From: Zygnema cylindricum
Taxonomy: Eukaryota > Streptophyta > Zygnematophyceae > Zygnematales > Zygnemataceae
Assembly: GCA_037447655.1 (NCBI GenBank)
Contig: JBBHKE010003058.1
Coordinates: forward strand, 1-30,558
DNA length: 30,558 bases
Direction of reading: 5' to 3'
The notes beneath the pieces were generated by a model, which saw only the letters and a list, made by a program, of their open reading frames with translations, ran no database searches and was not told the DNA's origin. The translations under genes and the position numbers were made by a program. Position 1 is the stretch's first letter, and every line of letters begins with the position of its first letter. This document shows positions 9,775 to 20,554 of the stretch, one piece after another.

Positions 9775-11686
9775 GTAAAAATCAGATTTGAGTCAGAAAA
9801 TTCCGATGACTTTGAGCTTCCTAACTATCCAGGTTTTAGAGAAGATGACATTCTTGCAGGAACAAATCAGACCGAAAAGGACTCGGCTGTGGAAACTCCA
9901 GTGACAACTCTACTCGAAGCGGAAGACGTGGTGGAAATTGATTTGGAATCAAGGGATAGGGGAGAAGCCGAGTTTGTTCGAAAGAATCCACGAGAACCAT
10001 CTATTCCGGCCTCAGATTTTGAGGCGGGGAGGAGAAGTAGCAAAAAATTGCAAGAAAAACAAGTTAATAACAAGGTAACTAAACTATCTCATCAAGATGA
10101 ACCTCAAACTTATGGAGAGGCGATGACTTGTCCAAAAAGAAACCGGTGGAAGACAGCCATCAATGAGGAGATGGCTTCAATCATGGCAGCCGATACTTGG
10201 GAGCTGGTGGATTGTCCACCTAACCGAAAACCAATCGGTTGTAAGTGGGTTTTCAAATTAAAAATGAACCCAGATAACACAATCGAGCGCTACAAGGCCA
10301 GATTAGTGGCAAAGGGATTTACACAAAAGGAAGGAATTGACTACGAGGAAACCTTTGCTCCGGTGGTCAGATTTTCCCTCCGTCCGCATACTTCTCCGTT
10401 TAGCAGCGGCGGAAGACATGGAAGTGCATCAGATGGACATCAAGACAGCCTTTTTGCATGGAGAATTGGAAGAGGAGATCTTCATGCGACAACCCGAAGG
10501 TTTTGTGGAGGAAGGAGAGGAGAGTCAGGTATGCCGGCTGATTAAATCTCTTTATGGTTTGAAACAGGCACCTCGACAATGGAATAAGAAGCTTGATGAG
10601 TTTCTTACCGGTCTGGGATATATTCGGATCAGCTCAGATCACTCAATCTATGTTTTCGAAGATGAGGAAGGTTTTATATTTATTGCAATTTATGTTGATG
10701 ATTTGCTTGTATTAAGTAAATCAATGGAAAAAATTAACAAACTGAAAACCGATCTTAAGGGGAGATTTGAAATGAAAGATATGGGAGAAGCAAGATATAT
10801 TTTGGGAATTCAAGTAGAGAGAGACCGAAAAAGGAAAATTATAAGACTGACTCAAAAGGAAGCAATAGGGAACACGCTTGAAAAATTTCAAATGGATAAA
10901 GCTAATAGTTGTACAACTCCAATGGAGTTGAAGAAGGGAAGTGAGGGGAGTGAGGAAGAAGGAGTCATAGTCTTAGACGAGGAATTATCTCCTGATGAAC
11001 AGAAGTTCATGCAGACTATTCCTTACAGGCAAGTAGTGGGAAGTCTAATCTATTTTATGAATTGTACCCGGCCGGATTTAGCTGCAGCTGTAGGAGTGCT
11101 GAGTAGAAGTCTAAATGCTCCCACTAACAAGGATTGGGAGGCAGCTAAGAGAGTCCTTAGATATTTGGTAGGAACTAGGGATCTATGGTTGCATTTGGGT
11201 GGGGAGAATACTGACATCACTACTTGGAGTGATGCTAGTTATGGTGAAGCTCCGATGAGGAGATGCACTTCTGGATATGTATTATATGTGGGTAATGGGG
11301 CTTGCTGTTAGAGTAGCAAACACCAAAAGGTTATTGCTCAGTCCACCATGGAGGCTGAGTATATGGCCTCTTGCTCTGCTGTAAAAGAATTGATGTGGGT
11401 CAAGTCTTTGCTTGGTGAGCTTGGTCACCTTAAGAGTGGTGTGCAGAAAATATTTTGTGATAATCAGGCAGCAATCGCTATTTCTGCCAATCCTAAGCAT
11501 CATTTTAAAGCCAAACACATGGACATCAGACTCAGCTTTTTTAATGAAAAAGTAGAAAACAAAATAATCAGTTTAGAGTACAGACCAGATAGTGAGATGG
11601 TAGCAGATATGATGTCCAAACCTGTGCCTTCCCCTAAGCTAATTTATTGCAGGGAGAAGTGTGGTCAAAAATTAAAGATTGACTAG
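9775..11686 (+). pseudogene. Element B pol: linker, reverse transcriptase and RNase H
   Basis: Continues the pol frame after TGA 9772-9774. The linker contains PVTTLLEAEDVVEIDLE; RT begins with PIGCKWVFKLKMNPDNTIERYKA. Near 10371-10374 an extra T in a run (TTTT against TTT in element E) shifts the frame; the RT then reads in the next frame: VHQMDIKTAFLHGELEEEIFM, LIKSLYGLKQAPRQWNKK, YVDDLLVLSK (YVDD near 10691), MGEARYILGIQVERDR. The connection follows (VVGSLIYFMNCTRPDLAAAV), then RNase H with TTWSDASYGEAP, STMEAEYMA and CDNQAAIAIS. A Trp codon is TAG at 11309-11311; related copies have Trp there. Ends at TAG 11684-11686, one base before the PPT. Confidence 0.88.
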
Positions 11687-11699
11687 AAAATAAGGGGAG
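11687..11699 (+). other. Polypurine tract of element B
   Basis: AAAATAAGGGGAG directly precedes the TG of the 3' LTR and follows the pol stop codon. It would prime plus-strand DNA synthesis. Confidence 0.8.
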
Positions 11700-12750
11700 T
11701 GTAGAAACTAATGGTTTTAAGTATTTTCTAGGTCTGAAAAAAAAATAAAGAAGCCGAGGCAGTCTATCTCTAACTTCTCTCTCCAACTCTCAAACTTGTC
11801 GCAGTCACTGAGAAATTGGAGAGGAAGCTAGAGCCATGGCTACCTAGGCTATCCTGAGGTTTACGGGAAATTTATATTAGTTAGGGTTTATTTATTTAAA
11901 ATGTATGTGCCGGCGACAGGAATTGATCCTTGTACCTACGGGCCAGCAAACAGGAAATAGCCGGTAGGCTTAGCCGTTAAGTCTAGGATTAATGTTACGT
12001 AGTATTATTAGTTTGATAATTATTTAAATATGTATACATACGATAAATCATTTAACTGTAATAGACTACGGGATACATAGATCCGGTAATATATAAAGTA
12101 CGGATTACGGTACGGACTAGAAATCAATACCGCGCATTTGTTTCGTAAGTGAAACAAATACTGCGCATGTATTTATTACGGCTACGATTAAATCCGAATT
12201 TAATCGGACGGCCGCAATTAGCGCCGAGATCGCGGAGGAAGATTTCGGCGGTTTGTGGCCATCGCCACATCGGATGATGCTTGGCGAAATTACGTTGGAT
12301 CGTGGAATCTTCGGAGATTATGGCACCGAATCCGGATATGACATGTGTCGACATTTAGGCCATGTCGTACAATATCTGTACCTAAAGTACACCGGCAGCT
12401 GTACTTTTGCGTACGGAACTCAATTTTGATTGGTTCCGTACATCAGTAGATAGAGTCTGTGAGAGAGATAGGACTTAAAAAAATTAGAAGATAGGACCCT
12501 CTCTCCTAGAGAGCTTCTGTACAAAAGGTCAACTTTGACCCTCCATAACTTACTGCTCAGGGGAGCAAATTCAGAGATTCTTTTTGCTATCGACTCAGGG
12601 GAGTCTTGTCTTCACAGGGGTGCAGGTGGTCAGGGTTTTTGTCTGCCAGGGTGGCAGTTGTTTTTGCTGAAACACAAAGGGGTCAGGAATATCCTAGAGG
12701 CTTCTTGGAAGCTGTCTACTCTGAGGACTTATGGAGGTCTCAGAGTTTCA
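11700..12750 (+). repeat. Element B 3' LTR
   Basis: Matches the 5' LTR from TGTAGAAAC to GTTTCA (1051 bp). It keeps the in-frame ATG at 12731, 20 bases before the end, the antisense tRNA-like pair at 11919-11982 and a GGACTTA motif near 12471. Confidence 0.85.
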
Positions 12751-12843
12751 TCTTAGAGAGAGGTGCCTTAAAATGTCTATGTCCTAAACTCCCTCTCTTA
12801 ACCTCCTACTACTAGTGTACCTAGCCAATCCAAAGACTGTAAG

Positions 12844-12880
12844 GTACAAGAAGGTATAGGTACCGCTATACTTCTTGTAC
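12844..12880. repeat. Hairpin in the F LTR
   Basis: Inverted repeat: GTACAAGAAGGTATAG (12844-12859) and CTATACTTCTTGTAC (12866-12880), with one bulged base and a 6-base loop. Confidence 0.8.
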
Positions 12881-13228
12881 AACCATTGTACGACATGGCT
12901 TTCTCGTTGATGTGTGTCAGTTATTGAGCCGTAGTTGCTCTCCGCGTAATATCCGTTGTCCAATCACGACTAGCAATGTGTCATCCGTCAACATTGGCTT
13001 GCAAACTGCCAAATGTTCATTCCGCTATTCGGGCTGCTTTGATAGCCGTCAATCGCGAACGACATTTGATTTCGTTCGTTGAAATTCAATGTCGTTTTGT
13101 TTATTTCGTGCGGTCCTGCACAAATTCATGTTTACTTTTTGTTGTAATTTGCTAAATGAAGTATGTCGCCGTGTGTTATTTTAAATACACATCAAACTAA
13201 TTACAAATAATGTTTCATCAAGACATTA

Positions 13229-13291
13229 TAGATAAGGCCAACGGCTATGCTGTACGACAATTATCCCAAAGGTCATAGGATCAAATCCTAT
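13229..13291 (+). other. tRNA-like element antisense to the F LTR
   Basis: On the plus strand a D-arm-like GGCCAACGGCTATGC (13236-13250) is followed by a T-arm-like ATAGG-ATCAAAT-CCTAT (13275-13291), holding GGATCAAATCC, close to the pol III box B consensus. No convincing anticodon or acceptor stem is present, so it is not a tRNA gene. Confidence 0.4.
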
Positions 13292-13460
13292 CTTCTACAC
13301 CTCTCTTTTGCAAAGGGCTACGTCTCTTGCTCCATATGCTTGTCTCTTTGACTGCTTGAGGCAGCATGGCTGTCTGCCAGTCCTTAGTGACTACGACAAG
13401 TTTGAGGACTGTAGTAAGACCGTAGACAAAAAGAGAGAATATAAAATACCCTTTTCAACA

Positions 13461-16400
13461 CTCCTCTTATTTTCTAATCTATCTTTTACTTTAGTCCACA
13501 CTTCTGCTTCCAAATACCAACTTGGGAGAATAAACCGGTTTAGACATCATGTCTGCTACCATCTCCCCATCTGATCTATATTCCAAACTAATTATTTTTT
13601 TCTCAACCTTCTCTCTAACAAAGCACAGTTGGATATCCATATACTTTGCTTTACAGTGATGTTTTGGGTTTGCTGCAATTGCAATTGCATCTTGATTATC
13701 ACAAACTATCTTTTGCACTCCATTCTTCATATACCCAAGTTCTAGAAAAAAAAATTCACCCACATTAATTTTTTCACAGCCCAAGAAGAGGCCATATACT
13801 CAGCCTCCATGGTGGATGGTGCAATCACCTTTTGTTGCTTGCTGCTCCAATAGCAGGCCCCATTCCCAACATACAACACATACCCAAAAGTACACATCCT
13901 CTTCGGAGCATCCCCATAAATGGCATCACTGCAAGTGGTGATGTCAGTATTATCCCCTCCTAAATGCAAACACATGTCTCTCGTTCCTATCAAGTATCGC
14001 ATGACTCTCTTGGCCACTTCCCATTCTTTTTTCCTAGGATCAGTCAGACTCCTACTTAATATTCCTACAACTGTTGCTATATCAAGACGGGTACAGTTCA
14101 TAAAATAGATCAAACTACCGACAACTTGTCTCTACGGAATATTTTGCATAAACTTACTTTCCTCTGGTCCAAACTCATGATCGAAGATCAAAACTCCCCC
14201 TTTTGAGCTCCCCTCTTTTGTTTTCTCTAAATCCATTGGAGTCACACAACTATTTGCTTTATCCATTTGAAAATTTTCAAGCATGTTTCCTTATGCTTTC
14301 TTTTGAGTTAGCCTAATTATTTTTTTCCCTCATTCCCTCTCCAACTGAATTCCCAAAATGCATTTTGCCTCTCCAAAGTCCTTCATTTCATATCTACAGA
14401 TTAGATCTTTTTTCAATCTATTAATTTTTCCATTGATTTTACTCCAAAATAAACAAATCATCAACATATATAGAAATACAAATTTTATCTTCCTCGTCCT
14501 CAAATTGATTCATGTAATGATCCGAACTCATTCGGATGTACCCCAAACTTGTTAAAAACTTGTCCACCTTCTTGTTCCATTGGCGTGGAGCCTAATTTAG
14601 TCCATAAAAAGATTTCATCACTCTGCACACCTTACTTTTTTCTCTTTTCTCCACAAATCTTTCAGGTTGTCCCATGAATATCTCTTTTTCCAATTCTCCA
14701 TGTAAGAAAGCGATTTTGATGTCCATTTGGTGCACTTCTATGTCTTCTGTTGCTGCTAGACTAAATAGAATCCGGACGGAGGGAATTTAACAACTGGAGC
14801 AAAGGTCTCCTCATAATCGATTCCCTCCTCACTAATCTGGCCTTGTATCGCTCGATAGTATTATCCGGTATGAGTTTCAACTTAAATACCCACTTGCATC
14901 CTATCGGCTTTCTGTCCGAAGGACAGTCCACCAGCTCCCATGTGTTTGCTTCCATAATGGATGCTATCTCATCATTAATGGTTGTCATCCATCTACTCCG
15001 TTCGAACTATTAATTGCTTTTGAGAAAGTCTGGGGTTCGCTCAAATGTGACAACTTAGTTACCTTGTTGTTCACTTGTCTCTATTGAATCTTCTTTCTGC
15101 TTCTCCTTCCTCCTTTAAAATAAGATGCTAGAATTGAGGGTAATCTCGGATTTTTCTGAACGACTTCATCTTCTCCCTTATCCGTGGAGTCCATCTCTGA
15201 ACGTTCATCATCCATTTCAGGTCTTTTCTCGTTCTCTTCCTCGGTTTGAAGCGAAAGCAGTGGCTCAAAAAGAGTGTCATTCTCGGTCATATTTTTCTTC
15301 TTTTTTTGCAAAGTTAGGCTGATGTGAAGCTCAATTAGAAGAATCTAAATCCAACTCATTTTCGGACTCAATTCTAATTCTAATCGGTTTAGTATAGTTA
15401 AAAGGATCTATGGACTTTCCTTCATCATGACTACCAAGTGTTTTACTAGAATGATATCTTCTCTTCCGAGATCATACACTCTCTATCCCTTTACATTTTC
15501 ATCATATCCAAGTAAGTACCCCGGTTTTCCCCTTGCATCTAACTTCCAATCAGATTTTTCTGCATTTAGACTATAAACTTGACTTCCGAACACCTTTAAG
15601 TGTGAAGTATCCGATTTTCTCCCAGTCCATCTTTCATAAGGTGATTAACCTTTCACTGTCGAGGTAAGAACTCCATTTTTAAGATAGTTAGCACAATTCA
15701 TAGCTTCTACCCAAAGACTTTTCCTTATCTGTTTATCCGATAACATACTACGGGCACTATCACTAAATGTCCGATTTAGTCTCTCTACTACACCTTTTAG
15801 TTCTGGGTTCTTTGGAACAGTCTTTTGGTGTTCAACCCCTTCCTCTTTCAAAAAATCCTCAAACTCATTAGAGGTGTATTCCCCTCCATTATCACTCCTT
15901 ACTCTCTTTATAAGTGTCTCATGAAGCTTCTCACTCTATGCTTTATACTCTTTAAAATAATCCGAAGCCTCAGATTTATTTTTTAAGAAATAGACTATAG
16001 AGTATTTAGACCAATCATCAGTGATAGTAAGCATAAATCTTTTCCCTCTAACTAATGGTACTTTGGTCGGTCCTCATATGTCAGTATGAAGTAGATTTAG
16101 GACCTTTTCACCTTTGTATGTTGCATTTTTCGGCAAAGGAAATTTGTGAATATTACCTTGAGCACATCCACAACAATCATCAAAGGTCTTATTATCTCCA
16201 CAATGAATTCCCTCAACTACACCCATTTTGTTCATTTCTTTCAATCTATCTAGATGCACATGTCCCAATCTTTTATGCTATATCATCAAATCACAAATAC
16301 CGGTATAGTAAACTCCCCTCTTTTTTCATATCCCTCCAATTCGTTTCCTCTTCCTCCTCCACCAAAGCTTCCATAAGGTTTCTTGGAATCCTTATCCCCC

Positions 16401-16932
16401 CAGTTAATTCTAGTAGCCAATGCTTGAAAAATCTTCCCTCCTCTCCAAAACTCAATTGTGTTTTCTCGAACCAAAATCATCCCGACAACGGAGTTCCAGA
16501 TCCATCGATGATCTGACAAATCTTGAACCCTGTTGACAATGTTTTCATAATCATCTAGGACTTTCATCAACAAAGTATGCACCTTCTCTTTCTCAGTCTC
16601 TCTTTTTCTTACACTCTTCAACTCGATAAATAACCCAGAACACAACTCTATCATATTTCATCCTTTACAAACATATGCTTCTACCTTTTGATCTGATCTG
16701 CCAGCTTTTGCTGCTGAATCGTACCACTCTTGTAAATGTCGAAAAGAGCTTCCCACAATTCGTCTACCCTATCCACATGAAGATGAGGTGTATTGTTGAA
16801 ATCCCAGATTTCAGTATTATTTGCCTCGGTTTATTGAACATCCACTATCGGTACCGATCCAATAGCTATCAGTGTGAGTTTTTGCTTCCCCTTCTCCTTC
16901 CTTTTGTCCAAAATGATGTTTTCTCCAACATT
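13461..16932 (-). pseudogene. Element F gag-pol, internally deleted
   Basis: A B-related copia internal region with many stops and frame changes. From high to low coordinates: a gag piece starting mid-gag (DKRKEKGKQK), a capsid part (RWIWNSVVGMILVREN), then a deletion of the CCHC knuckle and protease so that gag joins GVYYTGICDLMI, equal to KLYYAGVHDIMM of B just before integrase. Integrase follows (GHVHLDRLKEMNKM, CCGCAQG; core piece KNPELKGVVERLNRTFSD at about 15780). The linker is at about 15000-15400, RT start at 14761-14988 (RKPIGCKWVFKLKLIPDNTIERYKA), then a damaged RT, connection (FMNCTRLDIATVVG) and RNase H (STMEAEYMA, CDNQDAIAIAA, LCFVREKVEKK) to 13491. A Trp codon before integrase is TAG at 16280-16278. 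It supplies the non-stop versions of two positions that are stops in B. Confidence 0.85.
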
Positions 16933-17050
16933 TGTAATTTTGTGACCTCTATTGGTCCACAAAATGTCCAACTTACATGAAGCCTCTAGGATAGTATTTG
17001 CACTTTTGACTTTAACAATAAATAAGTGCCACCCTATCACGCAAAAACTC
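16933..17050 (-). repeat. Element F 5' LTR remnant
   Basis: On the minus strand the last about 115 bases resemble the end of the B LTR (ATCCTAGAGGCTTC, then GAGGTCACA) and end ACA at 16933. The priming site and first part of gag that should follow are missing; sequence matching B near 7550 starts at once. Its upper end is lost at the junction with the element C LTR. Confidence 0.6.
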
Positions 17051-17062
17051 TAACCAACTACA

Positions 17063-18161
17063 TGTTGTTTTGAAAAGTCAAATTCGTGCGTACGCGACAA
17101 TTCGTGCGTAAGTACTTTTTGGATTTAAAATGGAGGTTCAAATTGATTTACGGATTGGGGGAGTGAACGTACGAATATAATTTAAGTGACGTAAAAGACT
17201 CATTCAGTGGTGTGAACAAGCATTGACAAATGGACGGTGGATCGCGAAGCGATCTGATTTGGAATAAACGAAATGTTGAAATAGGCGCCGCTAGTACGTC
17301 GCAGACAGGATAACGGAGCTGCGGTTATTTTGGATGAATACGCGTCGCCGATACGGAGCAGCTGCGACGCAGATAAATCAACGAAACTGCGGTTAATTTG
17401 ATATGATCCGTACGGACAACGAAGTTGACGCAACTGCAGATAATATGACTAGTATAGATTTTGAGTAATGATATTTTCTTAGTGGTAGCTTGGTTTTTGA
17501 GGTACGAAGATTGCGGAGATGTTGGTGTAAACATTTTGTACAACGCAGGTTTGTCTTTTTGCTAATTAGTTTACTAGTGTAGATTTGTTCAGTCTGACAT
17601 ACCTCGAACTATTCGGGTATACTTACAATAATTTAGGTAGATAGTAGATATTGTACGGCTGGTATGCCTTCGTACATTCAGTAGTGAACTCTCTGAGTAC
17701 AACTTGTAGGACTTAGAATATTTTGATTATCACAGTCATATTTATCAAAGGTATGGCAAACTGTTTTCTGCATCTTTGACTTGTGGGTGTGATCACTCTG
17801 TTAGGTGTTTTCATTTGATACTTTGTGAAGTTATTCTAAAGTATAGAATCTGCATGTGTGCGACGTTTGAGTCTATTCTGTTATCTGTGTAAGATTGTAT
17901 GAGAAGTCAAAGTGGTTAGTTTGTAAAGCTGTAAGCTGTTTTTGGGAAAGACTGAAGCTTATATCTTCCAGGTTCCTTGGTGGATTTGGCTATAACTTTG
18001 GAAGTTTAGAGTGTCTATAGCATACTGCATATTGGTGCAGTTTGAGGGGTTTTTTTTTATTATTGTGGAGTAATATGTGCTGTCCGAAAAACACAGCTGT
18101 TTGAGGGTAGTGTGTGGTGCTTCCGAGAGTAGTCCATGGCTGAAATAGGCTATGGACAACA
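17063..18161 (+). repeat. Element C 5' LTR
   Basis: Starts TGTTGTTTTGAAAAG where homology to LTR2 begins and ends GGACAACA immediately before the priming site; 1099 bp. Contains the core motif GGACTTAGAATATTTT at 17709-17724 and an in-frame gag ATG at 18136. The 3' end is certain; the 5' end is inferred from the alignment with LTR2. Confidence 0.7.
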
Positions 18162-18901
18162 GGTTATGGGCCCACACCCATGGATACCGATATTTGATGG
18201 ATCAAAATATCACTATTGGAAGTGTGCGCTCGAGAGCTACTTCGAGATGATGGAGCTAATGGATGTGGTGGACTGTACCTTGGTCGAAACATCAAATAGA
18301 TGGAACAGGAAAAATCATGAGTGTCTAATGGTTATCAAGAACTCCTTGACCGAGGATTTAGTAATGTCATATCTAAGTTTTAAAAGGGCAGCTGAATTAT
18401 GGAAGTGCTTTGAATGTATGTTTGCAAAGACGTCTTTATATCATTGGCTTAGTAGTGTTACCAAAATAGATGAACACAAGTATGTAGGAGGTAGTATGAG
18501 AAACATTGTATTGACTTACAAGTATTATTTGCAGAAAACGTTTTGGCAAGAGGAATCTTCACATATGCTCAACAAGATATCTTGTTAATGAGAAGTTTGC
18601 CTAAAGAATATAAGAGTGCACTAGATCGATTGACTTTAATCGATAAAAAGGATTGGAGCTTAACTACAGCTAAACTAGTTGTTCTAGATGAAGAGGCTAA
18701 TAGAAAGGTTTTATCAATTGAAAGGAATATGAAGGAGTCTATGTCTCAGTTTCAAAAATTAAAGGTAATAGTGAGTTTGGAGATCGACCTAAAAATTGTT
18801 TTTACTGTAATGAATTAGGACATACCTTCAGGGTATGTCCAATGTATAAAAGTGCATGTGTTATAGGGAATTACAGAGATGGATGGGACAACAACCTAGT
18901 T
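18136..18901 (+). pseudogene. Element C gag
   Basis: Copia Gag beginning at ATG 18136 in the LTR: MAEIGYGQQVMGPHPWIPIF, then DGSKYHYWKCALESYFEMM, the normal Gag N-terminal pattern with its Trp intact. It continues EDLVMSYLSFKRAAELW and GGSMRN. The frame changes near 18545 to ARGIFTYAQQDILLMRSLP, close to element A Gag (FTPPQQAMLLMRTLP), and again near 18770, after which the CCHC knuckle CFYCNELGHTFRVC appears. TGA at 18902-18904 ends this segment, but the same frame stays largely open downstream. Two frameshifts make this copy defective, though few other breaks are seen. Confidence 0.82.
18162..18174 (+). other. Primer binding site of element C (half-tRNA iMet)
   Basis: GGTTATGGGCCCA, identical to the site in element B and adjacent to the LTR CA, complementary to the anticodon arm of initiator tRNA-Met. 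It is read in the gag frame as Val-Met-Gly-Pro. Confidence 0.85.
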
Positions 18902-20061
18902 TGACCCCCAACAAGAAAGGAATCAAGTGCTTTCGTGAGTGAGAGACAAGACTCGACAGATGACAAAAGGCATACACCGTGTGTTGACGAATTTATTTAT
19001 TTACCGACCTTTTGTGTTGTTCGAAATGAGGAGAAAGAGGTGACACAAAAGGATCCGGTTATTATCAATATATCTTATGACACATTGGTGAGTGACACAA
19101 ACTTACTAAAGGAAGAGGCAACTACAATATGAGAAGTCAAAGGAAGTGAAGGGCGCATGGAAGCGGAATAAACTGGAAAATTTATTATCACTGAAAATAG
19201 TGAGGAAAAAGAAGAGAGTGAAAAAGACTCGGTATGTGTGACTTATTCTTGTGATACATTGGTGTGTGAGATTGACGTAGAGGGAGAAGAGATTCTTGAA
19301 GTGAGGGGAGTTAAAGAAGTAATACTAAAATTGGTTGAAGAATATTCGTTAGAAAAGACGAACAGTGAAATGAAAACATAACTTAGAAAAAGGGAAAAAG
19401 AAGATGATGAGATAGGAAAGAGTGAATTTACAAAAAATGGGGACTTAAAATCAAAAGTGGAAAATACTGTGGGTTTAAAAGTTATTGAACTCAGCGAAAA
19501 ACCGACAAAAATTGTTAAGAAAATGAGGCTAAGGAAAAGGGTTCATAAGAGCAGAAAAAGTCATAAATTTGGAGGAATATTGAAAATAAGAAAGATACTA
19601 GGAAGAGGAAAAAACAGCTAACTGAAAAGAGAGTCAGAATTAATATATTGAAAATACATACACTTAAGAGAGGTAGCACATCTATGGAAAAAAACCCAAA
19701 AATAGAGAGGAAAACTACAATTTATAGAGGTAATGGGAATGAAAACCATGGAAAAATTACAAAGTCTATGAACACATCAAGAAGCCAAAAGAAAACTAGA
19801 AAAAGAGACAAATTGCGGAAAAACGGTTGGAGAAGAAACATGTTACAAAATCGATCACACCAAAGAACGCAACCGGGAACACTAAGAGAATGTGTAACAG
19901 GAAAATGGGGAGACTTATCAAAAAACTTTATAAAAATTTGGTATAGTAGTGTTAGTAACATATATCTAAGGAAATGGATGGCGTGGAAGTATCTAATAGT
20001 GGAGAATGTGCAGCAATTGTTTGATAAAAGTGTGTGGAAAATAGATTTTCAACAAATCTGA
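18902..20061 (+). pseudogene. Element C unknown Lys/Glu-rich region in place of pol
   Basis: Follows gag in the same frame with only a handful of stops (18902, 19130, about 19172, 19380, about 19618) over 700 bases, which suggests former coding. The product is first acidic, with a twice-repeated motif: SYDTLVSDT near 19075 and SCDTLVCEI near 19245. It then becomes basic (KKMRLRKRVHKSRKSHK near 19530). Another frame carries on from about 19648 (SQKKTRKRDKLRKNGWRRN) to 20061. No protease DSG, integrase DDE or RT YVDD motif is present. Function is unknown. It could be an accessory Gag extension of a non-autonomous element, captured DNA, or simply decayed sequence. Confidence 0.5.
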
Positions 20062-20149
20062 TAACATGGCTAAGTAGCGATTACGACTGGAAATTCGGAT
20101 TTAATAGAGAGTGTTATAGCATAAGTGAAGGGAAACTTTGGCGTTTATG

Positions 20150-20162
20150 GCAAAGGGGGAGC
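20150..20162 (+). other. Possible polypurine tract of element C
   Basis: GCAAAGGGGGAG-type run at the end of the C internal region, followed by CTGTTATAGG. The following DNA does not clearly match the C 5' LTR, so the assignment is tentative. Confidence 0.35.
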
Positions 20163-20299
20163 TGTTATAGGACGAATTTTCCAAAGTGTCAGTTTTCAAA
20201 AAGGCAAAGGATGGGAAACGGCGACGTCAGCATAAGCTGTGGTGATGTGTTGGTCTTGCTAAATTTTTGAATGATGAGTATTAGAGGTTGTGAAAGAGA
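20163..20299. other. Short stretch without recognised features
   Basis: Begins TGTTATAGGACG after the possible PPT and may be the start of a diverged LTR. Nothing firmer can be supported. Confidence 0.3.
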
Positions 20300-20554
20300 A
20301 TTTTTAATCTCTAAATATTTTTCCAGGATAGAATCATGGGTCCGTCAAGTATATTTTTAGTAACCTACTAAAAACAGCTGCTTGTCTCTCTCTCTAGACA
20401 GCACATGCAGACATGGCTCTAGCTCCCTCTTCAACCTCAATGACGGTGACAAGTGTGGGGGCTGAAAAGAAGATTTAGAGGCAGACTGCCTCGGCTTCAT
20501 TTCTGCTTTTCCTTTTAGATCTAGAAAATACTAAAAGAGCCATTAATTTCTACA
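20300..20554 (-). repeat. Element E 3' LTR fragment (B-like)
   Basis: On the minus strand starts TGTAGAAATTAATGG at 20554, preceded by GGGGAG, and matches the start of the B LTR (AGTATTTTCTAG, AAGCCGAGGCAGTCT, GGAGCTAGAGCCATG). Similarity to B stops near 20412, while a weaker likeness to the F LTR goes a little further. The lower boundary is uncertain. Confidence 0.65.

Larger units (their letters stand above)
6287..12750 (+). mobile_element. Element B, near-complete Ty1/copia LTR retrotransposon
   Basis: A 6464-bp copia element with both LTRs (6287-7346 and 11700-12750), priming site at 7347, gag-pol in the copia order (gag, protease, integrase, RT, RNase H) and a PPT at 11687-11699. The LTRs both run TGTAGAAA...GTTTCA but differ by substitutions and small indels (roughly nine in ten bases alike by eye), so the copy is old. 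No target duplication is visible: the left flank ends ACAATA and the right flank begins TCTTAG. The right end abuts the interior of the F LTR. Coding capacity is destroyed by stops and one frameshift. Confidence 0.85.
12751..13460 (-). repeat. Element F 3' LTR, truncated by element B
   Basis: On the minus strand begins TGTTGAAAAGGG at 13460 right after a PPT (AAAATAAGAGGAG). It shares its first part with the G LTR at 26426-26854 and a short block (CTCAAACTTGTCG) with the B LTR. The LTR is lost beyond 12751, where the B 3' LTR ends. A GGACATAGACATTTT variant of the shared core motif lies at about 12766-12785. Confidence 0.7.

Noticed and set aside
13229-13291. A real tRNA gene
   Set aside because: Only D-arm-like and T-arm-like blocks are present; anticodon stem and acceptor stem do not pair.
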